The notes beneath the pieces are model-generated. The model saw only the letters and a list, made by a program, of their open reading frames with translations, did no database searches and had not been told where the DNA came from. Positions 1-10,200 of a DNA stretch of 64,000 nt are shown here, in pieces; within the stretch, counting starts at the first letter, position 1, and every line of letters starts with the position of its first letter. Source of the DNA: Ruminococcus sp. NK3A76 (GTDB lineage Bacteria; Bacillota; Clostridia; Oscillospirales; Ruminococcaceae); assembly GCF_000686125.1 (NCBI RefSeq), contig NZ_JMMA01000002.1:682001-746000 (forward strand). Direction: 5' to 3'. The position numbers were made by a program, and so were the translations under genes.

Positions 1-1118
1 TATCATCAGATGTTGCACACGAGATAAATGGAGTATTAAAGGCGAGTGGTGAATATATACTTCACGAAGAGATCTCTGCTGACGGCTATGTAATAGCAAA
101 TGACGTTTCTTTCGTTGTTGATGATAAGGGGGAGATAACCAAAGTCTATATGTATGACGATACTACAAAGGTCAAGATCAGCAAGCTTGACATTACAAAT
201 GATGAAGAGCTTGCAGGTGCTTACTTGCAGATTATTGATAAGGACGGGAATATCGTTGATGAATGGGTAAGCACTAATGAACCACACTATATAGAGGCAC
301 TCCTTATATCAGGTGAAACCTACACGCTTCACGAAACGATCCCTGCGGAGGGGTATGTTGTAGCTGATGATGTTACCTTTACAGTAAATGACAAGGGTGA
401 AGTGACTGAGGTGAAAATGTATGATGATACTACAAAGGTCAAGATCAGCAAGCGTGACATTACAAATGATGAAGAGCTTGCAGGAGCTTACTTGCAGGTA
501 ATTGATAAGGACGGGAATATCGTTGATGAATGGGTAAGCACTAATGAACCGCACTATATAGAGGCACTCCTTATATCAGGCGAAACCTACACGCTTCACG
601 AAACGATCCCTGCGGAGGGGCATGTTGTAGCTGATGATGTTACCTTCACGGTAAATGACAAGGGTGAAGTGACTGAGGTGAAAATGTATGACGATACTAC
701 AAAGGTACACATTACAAAGCTTGATATAACTACAAAGAAGGAGCTGCCAGGTGCAAAGCTCCAGATAATTGACGGAGAAACAGTTGTTGAGGAGTGGACA
801 AGCACTGATAAAGCTCATATTATCGAGGGTAAGCTTATAGCAGGAAAAGAGTACACTCTCCGTGAGATAACAGCACCCAAGGGATATGAGATCTCTGATG
901 ATATTAAGTTTAAAGTAAATGAGGATGGTAGCGTTACAAGTGTTGTAATGTATGATGAGCACACACCCGATACATCTACACATATTCAGACGCCTAAGAC
1001 ATCTATTCCGTTTATAGGCAACCCTCAGACAGGCTCGGCAGTAGAGAATACTGCTTTTGCTGGAATTGCTGCTACGCTGCTTATTATGATAGTATGCTCT
1101 GTAAGGAAAAAAGAATAA
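1..1118 (+). CDS. Cna-B/SpaA-like repeat surface protein, 3' part only
   Basis: The reading frame is open from base 3, so the N-terminus lies outside the window. The visible part is a chain of prealbumin-like Cna-B domains of about 89 residues. Each has a K-x-D motif near its start (KISKLDI, KISKRDI, HITKLDI) and a YTLHE or YTLRE strand with a conserved Glu, the usual place of the Lys and Glu/Asp that form intradomain isopeptide bonds in SpaA-type pilins. After a Thr/Pro-rich spacer the C-terminus has NPQTG, a hydrophobic stretch and a basic RKKE end, the layout of a sortase wall-sorting signal; NPQTG is a variant of LPxTG. It is probably a wall-anchored adhesin or pilin-like protein carried next to the conjugation genes, and may help mating-pair contact. 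That role is inference. Confidence 0.85.
   Translation, partial: SSDVAHEINGVLKASGEYILHEEISADGYVIANDVSFVVDDKGEITKVYMYDDTTKVKISKLDITNDEELAGAYLQIIDKDGNIVDEWVSTNEPHYIEALLISGETYTLHETIPAEGYVVADDVTFTVNDKGEVTEVKMYDDTTKVKISKRDITNDEELAGAYLQVIDKDGNIVDEWVSTNEPHYIEALLISGETYTLHETIPAEGHVVADDVTFTVNDKGEVTEVKMYDDTTKVHITKLDITTKKELPGAKLQIIDGETVVEEWTSTDKAHIIEGKLIAGKEYTLREITAPKGYEISDDIKFKVNEDGSVTSVVMYDEHTPDTSTHIQTPKTSIPFIGNPQTGSAVENTAFAGIAATLLIMIVCSVRKKE
150..947 (+). repeat. Tandem 267-bp Cna-B domain repeats
   Basis: Units start at 150, 417 and 684, with spacings of 267 and 267 bp, and the third ends about 947. The first two units are nearly identical at the DNA level, including silent positions, while the third is clearly diverged. 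This suggests recent duplication or gene conversion. A fourth, more diverged unit begins before base 1. Confidence 0.9.
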
Positions 1119-1135
1119 TAAAGACTAATTATCAA

Positions 1136-1170
1136 GAATATCCCTGCGGTGTATTCCGCAGGGTGATATT
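1136..1170 (+). terminator. GC-rich hairpin after surface protein gene
   Basis: A perfect 8-bp stem CCCTGCGG/CCGCAGGG (1142-1149 and 1156-1163) with a 6-nt loop, extended by GAATAT/ATATTC arms with a small bulge. No T-run follows, so it may be an imperfect terminator or an mRNA end-protecting structure. Confidence 0.5.
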
Positions 1171-1242
1171 CAAAAAAGGAAGGAAGATGTAAGTGCTTAG
1201 AACAATAAAACCTATCAAAGATGTAAGAAGGGGTGATTCTAA

Positions 1243-3327
1243 TTGCGTTTGATACTTTGTGAAAAGCCCTCTGTGGCGATGTCAATTGCCTACTGCGTAG
1301 GTGCAACTGAAAAAATATCCGAGGGGAAACGTTTCTACTGGCAGGGTGATGACTACATCGTTACCAATGCTCTTGGTCATCTGGTGGGTATAGGTATCCC
1401 CGAAGATTACGGGTACAAGAAGTGGAAGCTTTCTGATCTCCCTATTATCCCTGATTTCAAGCTGTTTTTGTTAAACGGCTGCGGCACGCAGATGGGAATG
1501 CTCAGAAAGCTCTTTGAACGTGAAGATGTGACGGAGATAATCAATGCCTGTGATGCCGGTCGTGAGGGCGAGTGTATTTTCAGATACATATATAACTATC
1601 TCGGCAGCAATAAGCCCGTAAAGCGTCTTTGGATTAACTCGCTGACAGACGATGCTATTCGTGACGGTATGGCGAAATTACTTGATCCTGCGAAGCTTGA
1701 CGGTATGTTTGCGGCAGGCTATGCAAGAGCCAAGTCGGACTGGATATTCGGTATCAACCTTTCAAGGTTTTACAGCCTCATATCCAATCAGCGGCATAAG
1801 TCGGGCAGGGTCAAAAATGCGGTGCTGGGCATCATAGCTGAGCGTGAAGCGCAGATAGCTGCTTTTGAGAAAAAGCCCTACTTCAAGCTAATCCTTGATA
1901 ACGGTGCAGAGTGTACCCGTACCTTTGATACAAGAGAAGAAGCGGAAAGTGTTGCAAATAGCTGTATCGGCAAAACTGCTACAGTATGCTTTGCACTTGC
2001 GGAGGAAAAGAAAGAGAATAGACCTCTGCTGCACAGCCTGACTTCTTTACAGAGAGAGGCTAATGACATCTTTGGTCTTACGGCAGCGTTAACATTAAGG
2101 GCAGCCCAGAGCCTTTACGAAAAGAAGCTCATAACATATCCCCGCACAGACAGTAATTTCATCAGCGAGGATATGATCGGCTATGCTGAAAGCGTTGTAA
2201 AATGCCTTACAAGTTATAACAAGGAAAGGACAGACAAGCTGCTTTCACAGGGGCTTAACTTTGACAAGCGTGTAGTCAACAATGCAAAGATAACAGATCA
2301 TCACGCTATCATACCCACAAACATCATAGGAAAGCTGGCTGAAACAGAGCTTAACGATACCGAGAAAAAGATAATCGGCTTGGTGATAAACCGCTTTTTG
2401 TCGGCAATTGATAAGCCGTACACCTATCTTGAAAAGCGTTTTGAGTTTGAGGTAGAGGGCGAGCTGTTCCGCTTGACTACAAGAACACCCGTTGAGCTCG
2501 GCTGGAGAGAATACAGCCGAAAGGGTGCAGATCAGCAGGCAGCTCCGGCATATTTCAAGAACCAGACGGTACTTGTTAATGCCGTCAGTATTCGTGACTG
2601 CGAAACAAAGCCGCCTGCACATTTTACGGAAGCAAGTCTGTTAGCTGTCATGGAGAACATAGACCGCAGAATTGATGATAAGGAGCTCAAAACCTATGTC
2701 AAAGATCGTGGGCTTGGAACGCCTGCGACAAGGGCTGACATTATCGAAGGTCTTATTTCAGCCAAATACATCAAGCGGAAAAAGAAACAGATATACATTA
2801 CCGATTTCGGTAAGAAATTTATACGCATACTGCCCGATAATCTAAAGTCGGCGGAGCTTACTGCCCATTGGGAGCAGGAGCTTGCGGACATTGAGCAGGG
2901 CAAATGCGGAGAGGAGGATTTTATGAGTGAGATAATCAAGAACGTAAATGATGTGATCGAAAATGACGAGGTTACAGCCGCTGAAACAAGTGCAGATAAT
3001 ACAGAAACAGAACAGCCTATGGAGGTCGGCAAGTGTCCCTGGTGCGGCAGTCCTGTGAGAGAAGGACCGAAGGCTTTTTACTGCTCGGACAGAGAAAACT
3101 GCGATTTCTTCATCTACAAACACGATAAGCGTATCGGCAGAAGCTACAAGGCGGCTGAGATAAGTGAGCTGCTGGCAAACGGCAAGGTAATGCTGAGGGG
3201 CTGCACATCTTCAAAGGGGAATAAGTATGCGGCGGTGTTCGAGCTTGATGATTCGGGGGAGTATGTAAATCTCAAGTTTGTAGAGTATGTCAAATCAAAT
3301 AGAAAGCGTGATCCAAATCGCTCATAA
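1243..3327 (+). CDS. topB: DNA topoisomerase III (type IA), ICE-borne
   Basis: Type IA topoisomerase of 694 residues that relaxes or decatenates DNA through a 5'-phosphotyrosine intermediate. The N-terminal Toprim domain starts RLILCEKPSVAMSIA and has an acidic motif CDAGREGE. The catalytic tyrosine lies in ITYPRTDSNF (Tyr299). The C-terminus carries a zinc-finger-like CPWCGS...YCSDRENCDF segment. TTG at 1243 is chosen because the protein begins directly with the conserved RLILCEKPS strand and an AAGAAGGGGTG Shine-Dalgarno lies about 5 bases upstream. Topoisomerases of this kind are standard cargo of Tn1549-like conjugative elements and probably assist plasmid-like processing of the excised circle. 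It is the first gene of the mobilisation block in this window. Confidence 0.95.
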   Translation: MRLILCEKPSVAMSIAYCVGATEKISEGKRFYWQGDDYIVTNALGHLVGIGIPEDYGYKKWKLSDLPIIPDFKLFLLNGCGTQMGMLRKLFEREDVTEIINACDAGREGECIFRYIYNYLGSNKPVKRLWINSLTDDAIRDGMAKLLDPAKLDGMFAAGYARAKSDWIFGINLSRFYSLISNQRHKSGRVKNAVLGIIAEREAQIAAFEKKPYFKLILDNGAECTRTFDTREEAESVANSCIGKTATVCFALAEEKKENRPLLHSLTSLQREANDIFGLTAALTLRAAQSLYEKKLITYPRTDSNFISEDMIGYAESVVKCLTSYNKERTDKLLSQGLNFDKRVVNNAKITDHHAIIPTNIIGKLAETELNDTEKKIIGLVINRFLSAIDKPYTYLEKRFEFEVEGELFRLTTRTPVELGWREYSRKGADQQAAPAYFKNQTVLVNAVSIRDCETKPPAHFTEASLLAVMENIDRRIDDKELKTYVKDRGLGTPATRADIIEGLISAKYIKRKKKQIYITDFGKKFIRILPDNLKSAELTAHWEQELADIEQGKCGEEDFMSEIIKNVNDVIENDEVTAAETSADNTETEQPMEVGKCPWCGSPVREGPKAFYCSDRENCDFFIYKHDKRIGRSYKAAEISELLANGKVMLRGCTSSKGNKYAAVFELDDSGEYVNLKFVEYVKSNRKRDPNRS

Positions 3328-3328
3328 T

Positions 3329-3354
3329 AATACGCCGCTGAACGGCGGCGTATT
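3329..3354. terminator. Hairpin between convergent topB and toxin genes
   Basis: 10-bp inverted repeat AATACGCCGC/GCGGCGTATT with a 6-nt loop between the stop codon of topB and the converging toxin gene. There is no long T-run on either strand, but the position and symmetry fit a bidirectional transcription barrier. Confidence 0.6.
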
Positions 3355-3364
3355 GGATAAATAA

Positions 3365-3700
3365 TTATATATCGTCATCAGGTTCTTCGGTGAGGTTGTC
3401 ACCAAAAAGAATACGAATATAATCTCGTCTTCCATATATGATCCTATGAATCTCAATGTTTTCTGTGATCTTATAGAAGATAAGATAATTTCCGCTTATG
3501 AGATAATGAAAGGGAACGTCTAATCTTATACTCTGACTTAGAGTTGTACCCATAAGAGGGGTGTCTATAAGCTTTTTGTAGGTCGATATAATTTTTCTAA
3601 TGGTGTTTTCAGCAGCCTTTGGACTTGCAAGTTCATCAGAAATGTATTTCCTTATATCTTTCAAATCTTGAAGAGCTGCAGGAGTGACGATTAAATTCAT
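3365..3700 (-). CDS. ParE/RelE-superfamily toxin
   Basis: A 111-residue protein with the compact RelE/ParE fold pattern: an N-terminal strand (MNLIVTPAALQDLKDI), two helices, then the strand series FHYLISGNYLIFYKI and IHRIIYGRRDYIRIL. Family members are mRNA interferases or gyrase inhibitors. The spacing of secondary elements and the YGRRDY strand resemble ParE-like toxins, but target choice cannot be read from sequence. Its start overlaps the stop of the upstream antitoxin by 4 bp, the usual translational coupling. The pair sits in opposite orientation to the ICE genes and probably stabilises the element. Confidence 0.85.
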   Translation of the reverse strand: MNLIVTPAALQDLKDIRKYISDELASPKAAENTIRKIISTYKKLIDTPLMGTTLSQSIRLDVPFHYLISGNYLIFYKITENIEIHRIIYGRRDYIRILFGDNLTEEPDDDI

Positions 3701-3945
3701 AAAAGACCAAGCTCCCTTTCAACATCTTCTTGCGAGAGCCAACCTTTTTCTCTGACCGACTTTTCGCCTTTAGCGAGTTCGGATAGCAGCTTGATTTCAG
3801 CTTGCTTTCTTTCATATTCCTCCATATCGAGGATAACAAAGCGGCCTCTACCGTTTTTAGTGAGAAATACAGGTTCACCTACAGCAATGTCACGAAGTAC
3901 ATCGGTGTAGTTTCTAAGATCGGAAACGGGTTTGATATTTGGCAT
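3697..3945 (-). CDS. Phd/YefM-family antitoxin
   Basis: An 82-residue protein with the Phd/YefM N-terminal DNA-binding pattern: VSDLRNYTDVLRDI, then GEPVFLTKNGRGRFVILDMEEY, which is close to the family consensus. The acidic, helical C-terminus (SQEDVERELGLL) is the part expected to wrap the toxin. AAAGGAGG lies just upstream of ATG. It is transcribed first, as is normal for antitoxins, and probably autorepresses the promoter at 3987-4015. Confidence 0.9.
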   Translation of the reverse strand: MPNIKPVSDLRNYTDVLRDIAVGEPVFLTKNGRGRFVILDMEEYERKQAEIKLLSELAKGEKSVREKGWLSQEDVERELGLL

Positions 3946-3986
3946 AATAAAACCTCCTTTAACTTGATAGATAATCTGCTGTAATT

Positions 3987-4015
3987 ATTGTAGCATAATT
4001 TGCAGCAAAAATCAA
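3987..4015 (-). promoter_or_regulatory. Promoter of the toxin-antitoxin operon
   Basis: Reading the minus strand: TTGATT (4015-4010), a 17-bp spacer, then TACAAT (3992-3987). It lies about 40 bases upstream of the antitoxin start. Confidence 0.75.
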
Positions 4016-4057
4016 CAGCAAAAATAAAAATTTACAATTAGAAAGGTATTGAAATAT

Positions 4058-4252
4058 ATGAGAAGAACAAATATAAAGTACATTTTAGAGTTGCTTATAA
4101 ATTCAGCAGCAATTGTCGCTGCATACAAGCTCGGTAACAGCAAGGGCTATGATGAAGGCTGGAATGACGGTGCTTTGGCAGGTGCCTGTGCAAAGGATAG
4201 TTCTGACGATAACAGCAGCGACATTACAGATTTTGAGGAGCTTTTTAACTGA
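4058..4252 (+). CDS. Small putative membrane protein
   Basis: A 64-residue protein not assigned to a family. It has a hydrophobic helix at about residues 8-25 (YILELLINSAAIVAAYKLG), a Gly/Asp-rich motif with two similar GYDEGW/ND segments, and an acidic Ser/Asp tail. ATG at 4058 is preferred over the in-frame TTG at 4049 because GAAAGG at 4041-4046 is 11 bases from the ATG but only 2 from the TTG. It precedes the large helicase gene by 38 bases, probably in one operon. Confidence 0.65.
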   Translation: MRRTNIKYILELLINSAAIVAAYKLGNSKGYDEGWNDGALAGACAKDSSDDNSSDITDFEELFN

Positions 4253-4290
4253 CTTATCAGCAAAATACGGAGGAAAGGAGACAACATTTA

Positions 4291-7200
4291 TTGAATAATC
4301 GGTATCAAAGCGTATGCTACAACTGGTCGGACGTGACCGAAAGGCTCAGACGGGATAAGCAGACACTTGCTCGTTTTCTGCGTTTTTCGGCTTCTCTTTA
4401 CAAAATGGGATTCCCCGATGCGGCACTTGTTTTCTATCACGATCCCAATGCCACAAAGGTCGCTGAGCTTGAAACTTGGAACAGGCTGGGCAGGTTTGTA
4501 AACAAGGGCGCAAGGTCGATAGCCGTTTTTGGTGAAGGCGACAGGTGCAGACACCTTTTCGATATTTCACAGACCAACGGTAAGCCGATTCCTAACGGCT
4601 GGCGGCTGACGGAAGATGTGGCGGCGGAGCTTGTTGATGTCATTAGTGAGAATTACGGCAGGGAGTGTAAGGATATTCACGAGGTGCTTGCCGCTGTTGC
4701 GGTGGATAATATCAAGGCTCATAGCCCCGAAATGCAGTACACCATAGAGCAGATGAATTTGTCGCAGAAGGAAACTGCGGAATATCAGAGGTCTGTGGTG
4801 TCGGCGGTGCGTTTCGTAGTCGAAAACCGCTGCGAGCAGAACGGCGGTATGCCGCTTTCGGGAAACATCAATCTCAACGCTGCTGACTATTTCAAGGATA
4901 CAAGAGATGTTATTCGTTTCTGTGACCTTGTTCAGAGAAGTGCTAAGGACAGCCTGCTTGAAATAGAGCGTGAGGTCATTCAGATTCTTAGGAAAAGGAG
5001 AGAAAGAGAGCATGAATTACAAGTTAAGCCCGACCGGACAGATGTTAGCAGAGGTAGCATACACGGACGACCCGCAGGAAATCGAAATGCTCAAAACACC
5101 GATAGGCAGGTGGGGCAGAATGTGGCAGGAGTGGGTGAGAACAGAGTACCCGACCGAGGAGACGGTGCTGATAGTAACGGGCAGGTGGAACATAATACCG
5201 AGGGAGATAGACAGACAGGCAGAAGCCCGGTTCACAGAGCTGGACGCACTCTACCGAAAAGAGAACCCTCGCCCCGTAACATTCAGCGAAATGCAGAAGT
5301 GGGAGAAAGACCGTCTGCTGACGATAGAGCACAGGATAATGGAGGAGATAGTTTATCAGCCGAGGAGCTGACCGCTGATACCCTTATACAGCGTTACCTT
5401 CAAAGTGACTTTAACCGTCGCCCCGACAGCTATGAGATAGCAGGGCGTTTTCTTGCTGATTTCCTTGATACCGATGTAGACATAGTAGAATTTTTTAGAA
5501 AGCACGAAGCCTACAAGTATTCCGAGAGACAGCAGGCGGAGATAATTCTCCTAATTGAAAACGCACTCCGTCTGCGTGAACAGGAACAGAAAAAGGCAGA
5601 GCAGACACCCTCGGAAGGTGATGACGGCTTTGTACTTATTGGAACATCGGGCATAGCTGTTCCGACAAATATGGAGCCAGTTTTCCCGACGGAGATAGTA
5701 GAGGATATTACTCCGCCGGAGGAAACTCCCGAAATTGATCTGTCAAGGCCAACCGAGGAAGAAGTCGAAACCGTTACACAGAATCAGCCTGCCAATGATA
5801 CTGTTATTGTCAAAAATGAGACTGTTGTAACGACCGACCTGCCGCCTATTACAGATGAAAATATCATATTCGGAGTATTAAAGCAAGATCAGTTTTTCCA
5901 TATAAAGAAAGATCGGATAGAGGCATTTTTCGAGAACAACACCGACCATGACGAGCGTGTGGAGTTTGTCAAACAGATATTTAATTCCGATTATTCGGAG
6001 GTGCTGCTTGGCGATACGGAAGAAAGCAGATATGGATATAAGACCTATGATGAGGGAATACATATCTGGAAAGGCAGCTATCTGAGCCGAACAATGGAAT
6101 CGGGATTTAGCTGGGAGCAAATACAGAGCTTTTATGCCGATATGGTCGAGCGTGGGCTGCTGCTTGATACTCATGTGTCAGAAATTGACGAGCCTATTTT
6201 TACAGAGCCGACAGAGAAAAAAAGTTACCCCGAACCCGAAGAAGAAACTACTGAAACGCCCAACGAAAATGAAGGTGCAGAACAGCTTTCATTCTTCGGT
6301 GAGCCTGTTCCTGTGGAGCAGACAGCTAAAAAGGCTAAAAAGTCAAGCAAGACAAAAGTTCTGGCTAAAACACCAATGCCCAATTTCCTTATCACCGAAG
6401 ATATGAAAAAGTATGTGCTGCGGTGCGGTAGTCCCGAAAGAGGCAGTTTGTCAAGGATAGTCGCTCAGCTTCAAAAGGGAAAGTCGATTGCGGAAAATGC
6501 CGAGTTTCTCAGAAATGAATTTGGCTCTGACGGCCGAGGATATGTGTATAATACTTCCGACTTTTCGGAAACTAAAAACATCTGCTCTTGGTTTGACGAT
6601 AACGGAATAATCATCAGCGCAGGCGAGAACGTTGTAAATCCGTATTCTTCTGCAAAAATGCCTTGGGAAAGTGCGGCAGCAAGAATTGCGGATATGCTTG
6701 ATAACGGCGAATTCTGTTCACAGGATATTATCGACGGTGCTGCCGAAAAAGAGATAAAGGATATTGCGGATAGATTGTGGTATCTTCATCAGGATACCGA
6801 CAAAAGCGTCTATCAGTATTTTATCCCGGACGAGATGTTCAAAGGTGGATTCCCCGACAGCACCGAAAGAATAAAACTTGCTCTGCTGGATAAGGACACC
6901 TTGCAGGAATATATCAACGGCTTGGAGCAGTTTGTTACCGACTATGAGCAAAATCGTGACATAATGCGTTTCCATTTCCATAAGCCGAAAGAGCTTTTGT
7001 ATAGGCTCAAAGACTTGCAGATAGAGCGTAAGCAGTTTATCACCAAGCCCGATTTTTCTTTCAAGGGATACTATTTCATTTCCGAACGAGAAAAGGACGC
7101 TCTGCTTGGATACGGCAGCGGCTTTTCTGACGGCAAGTTCAGAATAGAAAAGTTCTTCAAGGAAGATCACAGCCTGCCCGAGCAGATAAAGTTTCTGAAA

Positions 7201-10200
7201 AAAGAATACGGAACCGGTGGAGGGTCACGCCGTGGCGGTGATGAGTGGCACGATGCTAAGGGTATAGCATATATGCGTGGCGAAAGCATAGGTAAGCCCG
7301 ATACCAAAATACTTATGAAATGGAATGAGGTAGCAAACCGCATATCAAGGCTCGTATCCGAAGGGAAATATATAACTCAAAAGGATATTGAGGATAAGAT
7401 CCGTGACTGCAAGCGGATAGTGCAGAATTATGACCCCGACAGCTATTCTGATTTTGACAAGGAGTATGAACGCAGACAGTATCATGAAGCCCAGCAATTC
7501 TTGGGTGAGCAGGGTGTCGCAGTTGAAAGGCCTATAGACGGTCTGATCAAAAGAGCACAGGATACGGGAATTCCTGTGGAAATAAAGAATAGTCAGCCCG
7601 CCGAAGATGCGGCGGAGCAGGCTGTATATATGGATATTCGTGATGAAAGTTTCATTGAGCTGCACCAGACCGATGAGGGTATCTCATATACGCTTTATGC
7701 ACCCGATCTGACAATTGTTGACGGCGGCGTGTGGGAAATGGAAGAATCCATGTCATTGATGACCGCAGCGGCTGAGATACTTGCAACGACAAGTAACGCA
7801 CTTGCCGAGGTCGAGGACTATAACCACTTTATGGCTCTCGTGGATATGGACGCAAGACTTGATATTCCTGCGGAACTTGCATTGCTTAAAGCTCACATTT
7901 TAGAGGAACTAAGTGATGAAGCGGCAGAAATTCTCGATGCAGAGCCTACAGAGCTTGTGGCTGATGATGATATAGATGAGCCTGAACCTAAAAAGGTGGC
8001 TGTCAATACTCTCGAAAAGATAACTGCCGTACCTGTTATTCCGAAAAGCGGAACGCCTGTTACATATCATTTCAGCGAAAGTGATATTGTGCAGGGCGGT
8101 GCAAAATCGAAGTTTAAGGCAAATATTGAAGCAATAAAAACCTTGCAAAAAATCGAAGCCGAGAACAGATATGCAACCCCGGAGGAACAGTCTGTCCTTG
8201 CAGGCTATGTGGGCTGGGGAGGTATTCCGCAGGCGTTTATAACTGACCGTGCTGCTGATAATATCGGCGGTAATTTGGGCGATGCCGCACCGACGGGCTG
8301 GGAGGAGGAACAGCAGGAACTCAGACAGCTTTTGTCCGATGATGAATACAAGGCGGCAAGAGCGTCAACGCTCACAAGCTTTTATACTCCTCCAGAGGTA
8401 ACGGACGGCGTGTTTCAGGCACTCAGACAGTTTGGTTTTGAGGGTGGAAACATCTTAGAACCTTCAATGGGTGTCGGCAATTTCTTTGCCAAAATGCCAG
8501 ATGATATGCGTGACGGTTCAAAGCTGTACGGTGTAGAGCTTGATTCGATAAGCGGCAGGATAGCACAGCTTTTGAACCCTGAGGACAGAATACAGATCAC
8601 AGGCTTTGAAAAGACAAGGTTCAATAACAACTCTTTCGATGTGGTGATCGGTAATGTGCCATTTGGTGACTATAAGGTATCGGATAAAGCGTATGACAAA
8701 CTCGGATTCAATATACACGATTACTTTGCCGTAAAAAGCATAGATAAGGTCAAGCCCGGCGGTGTTGTGGCTATCGTAACAAGCAAGTTCACAATGGACA
8801 AGATGAACGATAAGGCAAGGCGTTACCTTGCTGAACGCTGTGATCTGCTTGGTGCTGTGCGTCTGCCGAATAACGCATTTAAGAAAAATGCCGGAACGGA
8901 GACTACTACAGATATTCTGTTTTTCCAAAAGCGTGAAACGCTGACGGTGCAGGTGCCGAGCTGGGTGCATTTCGGTGAAACGGCTGACGGCATACCCTGC
9001 AATCAGTATTTTGTCGATAATCCCGATATGGTGCTTGGCACAATGGCATGGGACGAGCGTATGAAGGGCAGATATGGTGATGACAGCAGGGTGACGACTT
9101 GTCTGCCGAACACCGAAACACCTTTGTCAGAGCAGTTAAAAGCGGCTATATCCAAAATCAAGGGCAAGATCGAAACTATCACCATTGCCGAAGAAGGCAA
9201 GCAGGATATTGAGATAATTCTCGCCGATCCGAGTGTGCGAAACTACACTCACACCATTGTTGACGGCAAGCTCTTTTTCAGAGAGAATGAAATAATGACC
9301 AAGGTTCAGGAAACCGGCAAGACCCTTGACAGAATGATGGGTATGCACTTTATTCGTCAGAAAACTATGGCGGTGATAGACGCTCAGGCAAGGGGCTGTG
9401 ATGATGCAGAGCTGAAACGCTTGCAGGCTGATCTCAATTACACTTATGATATATTCAAGCGTGCTTACGGTGCAATAACTGACAGAGCAAACGAGCGAGT
9501 ATTTCAGCACGATGATGACTACAACACTATTGCGGCACTTGAAATAGTTGATACCGAGAAAAAGACGGTAGAGAAAGCAGAGATTTTTAGCAAGAGGACT
9601 ATCCTGCCCGAAACCGAAATAGTATCCTGTGAAACTCCGCAGGAAGCACTGCAAATATCCATTGACCGCAAGGGTAAGGTCGATCTGGCATTTATGGCAA
9701 AGCTTGTGGGTGTTGAGCCCGATGAGATAATCAAAGAGCTTGGCAATGATATTTTCAGAAACCCTAAGTTTATTAAGGATAACGATCCGTTATCGGGCTA
9801 TGAAGATGCAAGCGAGTATTTGTCCGGTAATGTCCGTGAAAAGCTGCGTATAGCTACTGAGTATGCAGAGCATATAGACAAAAGCTTTGAAAAGAACGTC
9901 GAGGCACTTAAAACCGTTATCCCGAAAGACCTTGAAGCAAGCGAAATATCCGTGCGTATCGGTGCAAATTGGGTCGATGTTGAGGATTACAACCTCTTTT
10001 TGCGTGAGGTGCTGAGAGGTCAGCCATTTGCCCACCCGATCACCCGTACAAAAATGGGCGAATACAAGATTGAAGGCAAGTATCAGGACAGGTCGCTGGC
10101 ATCTATGCAGACCTACGGTACAAGCAGAATGAGCAGCTATCATATCCTTGAAAATCTGCTCAATCAGCGTGATGTGGTGGTGCGTGATCGTCACGAGGAA

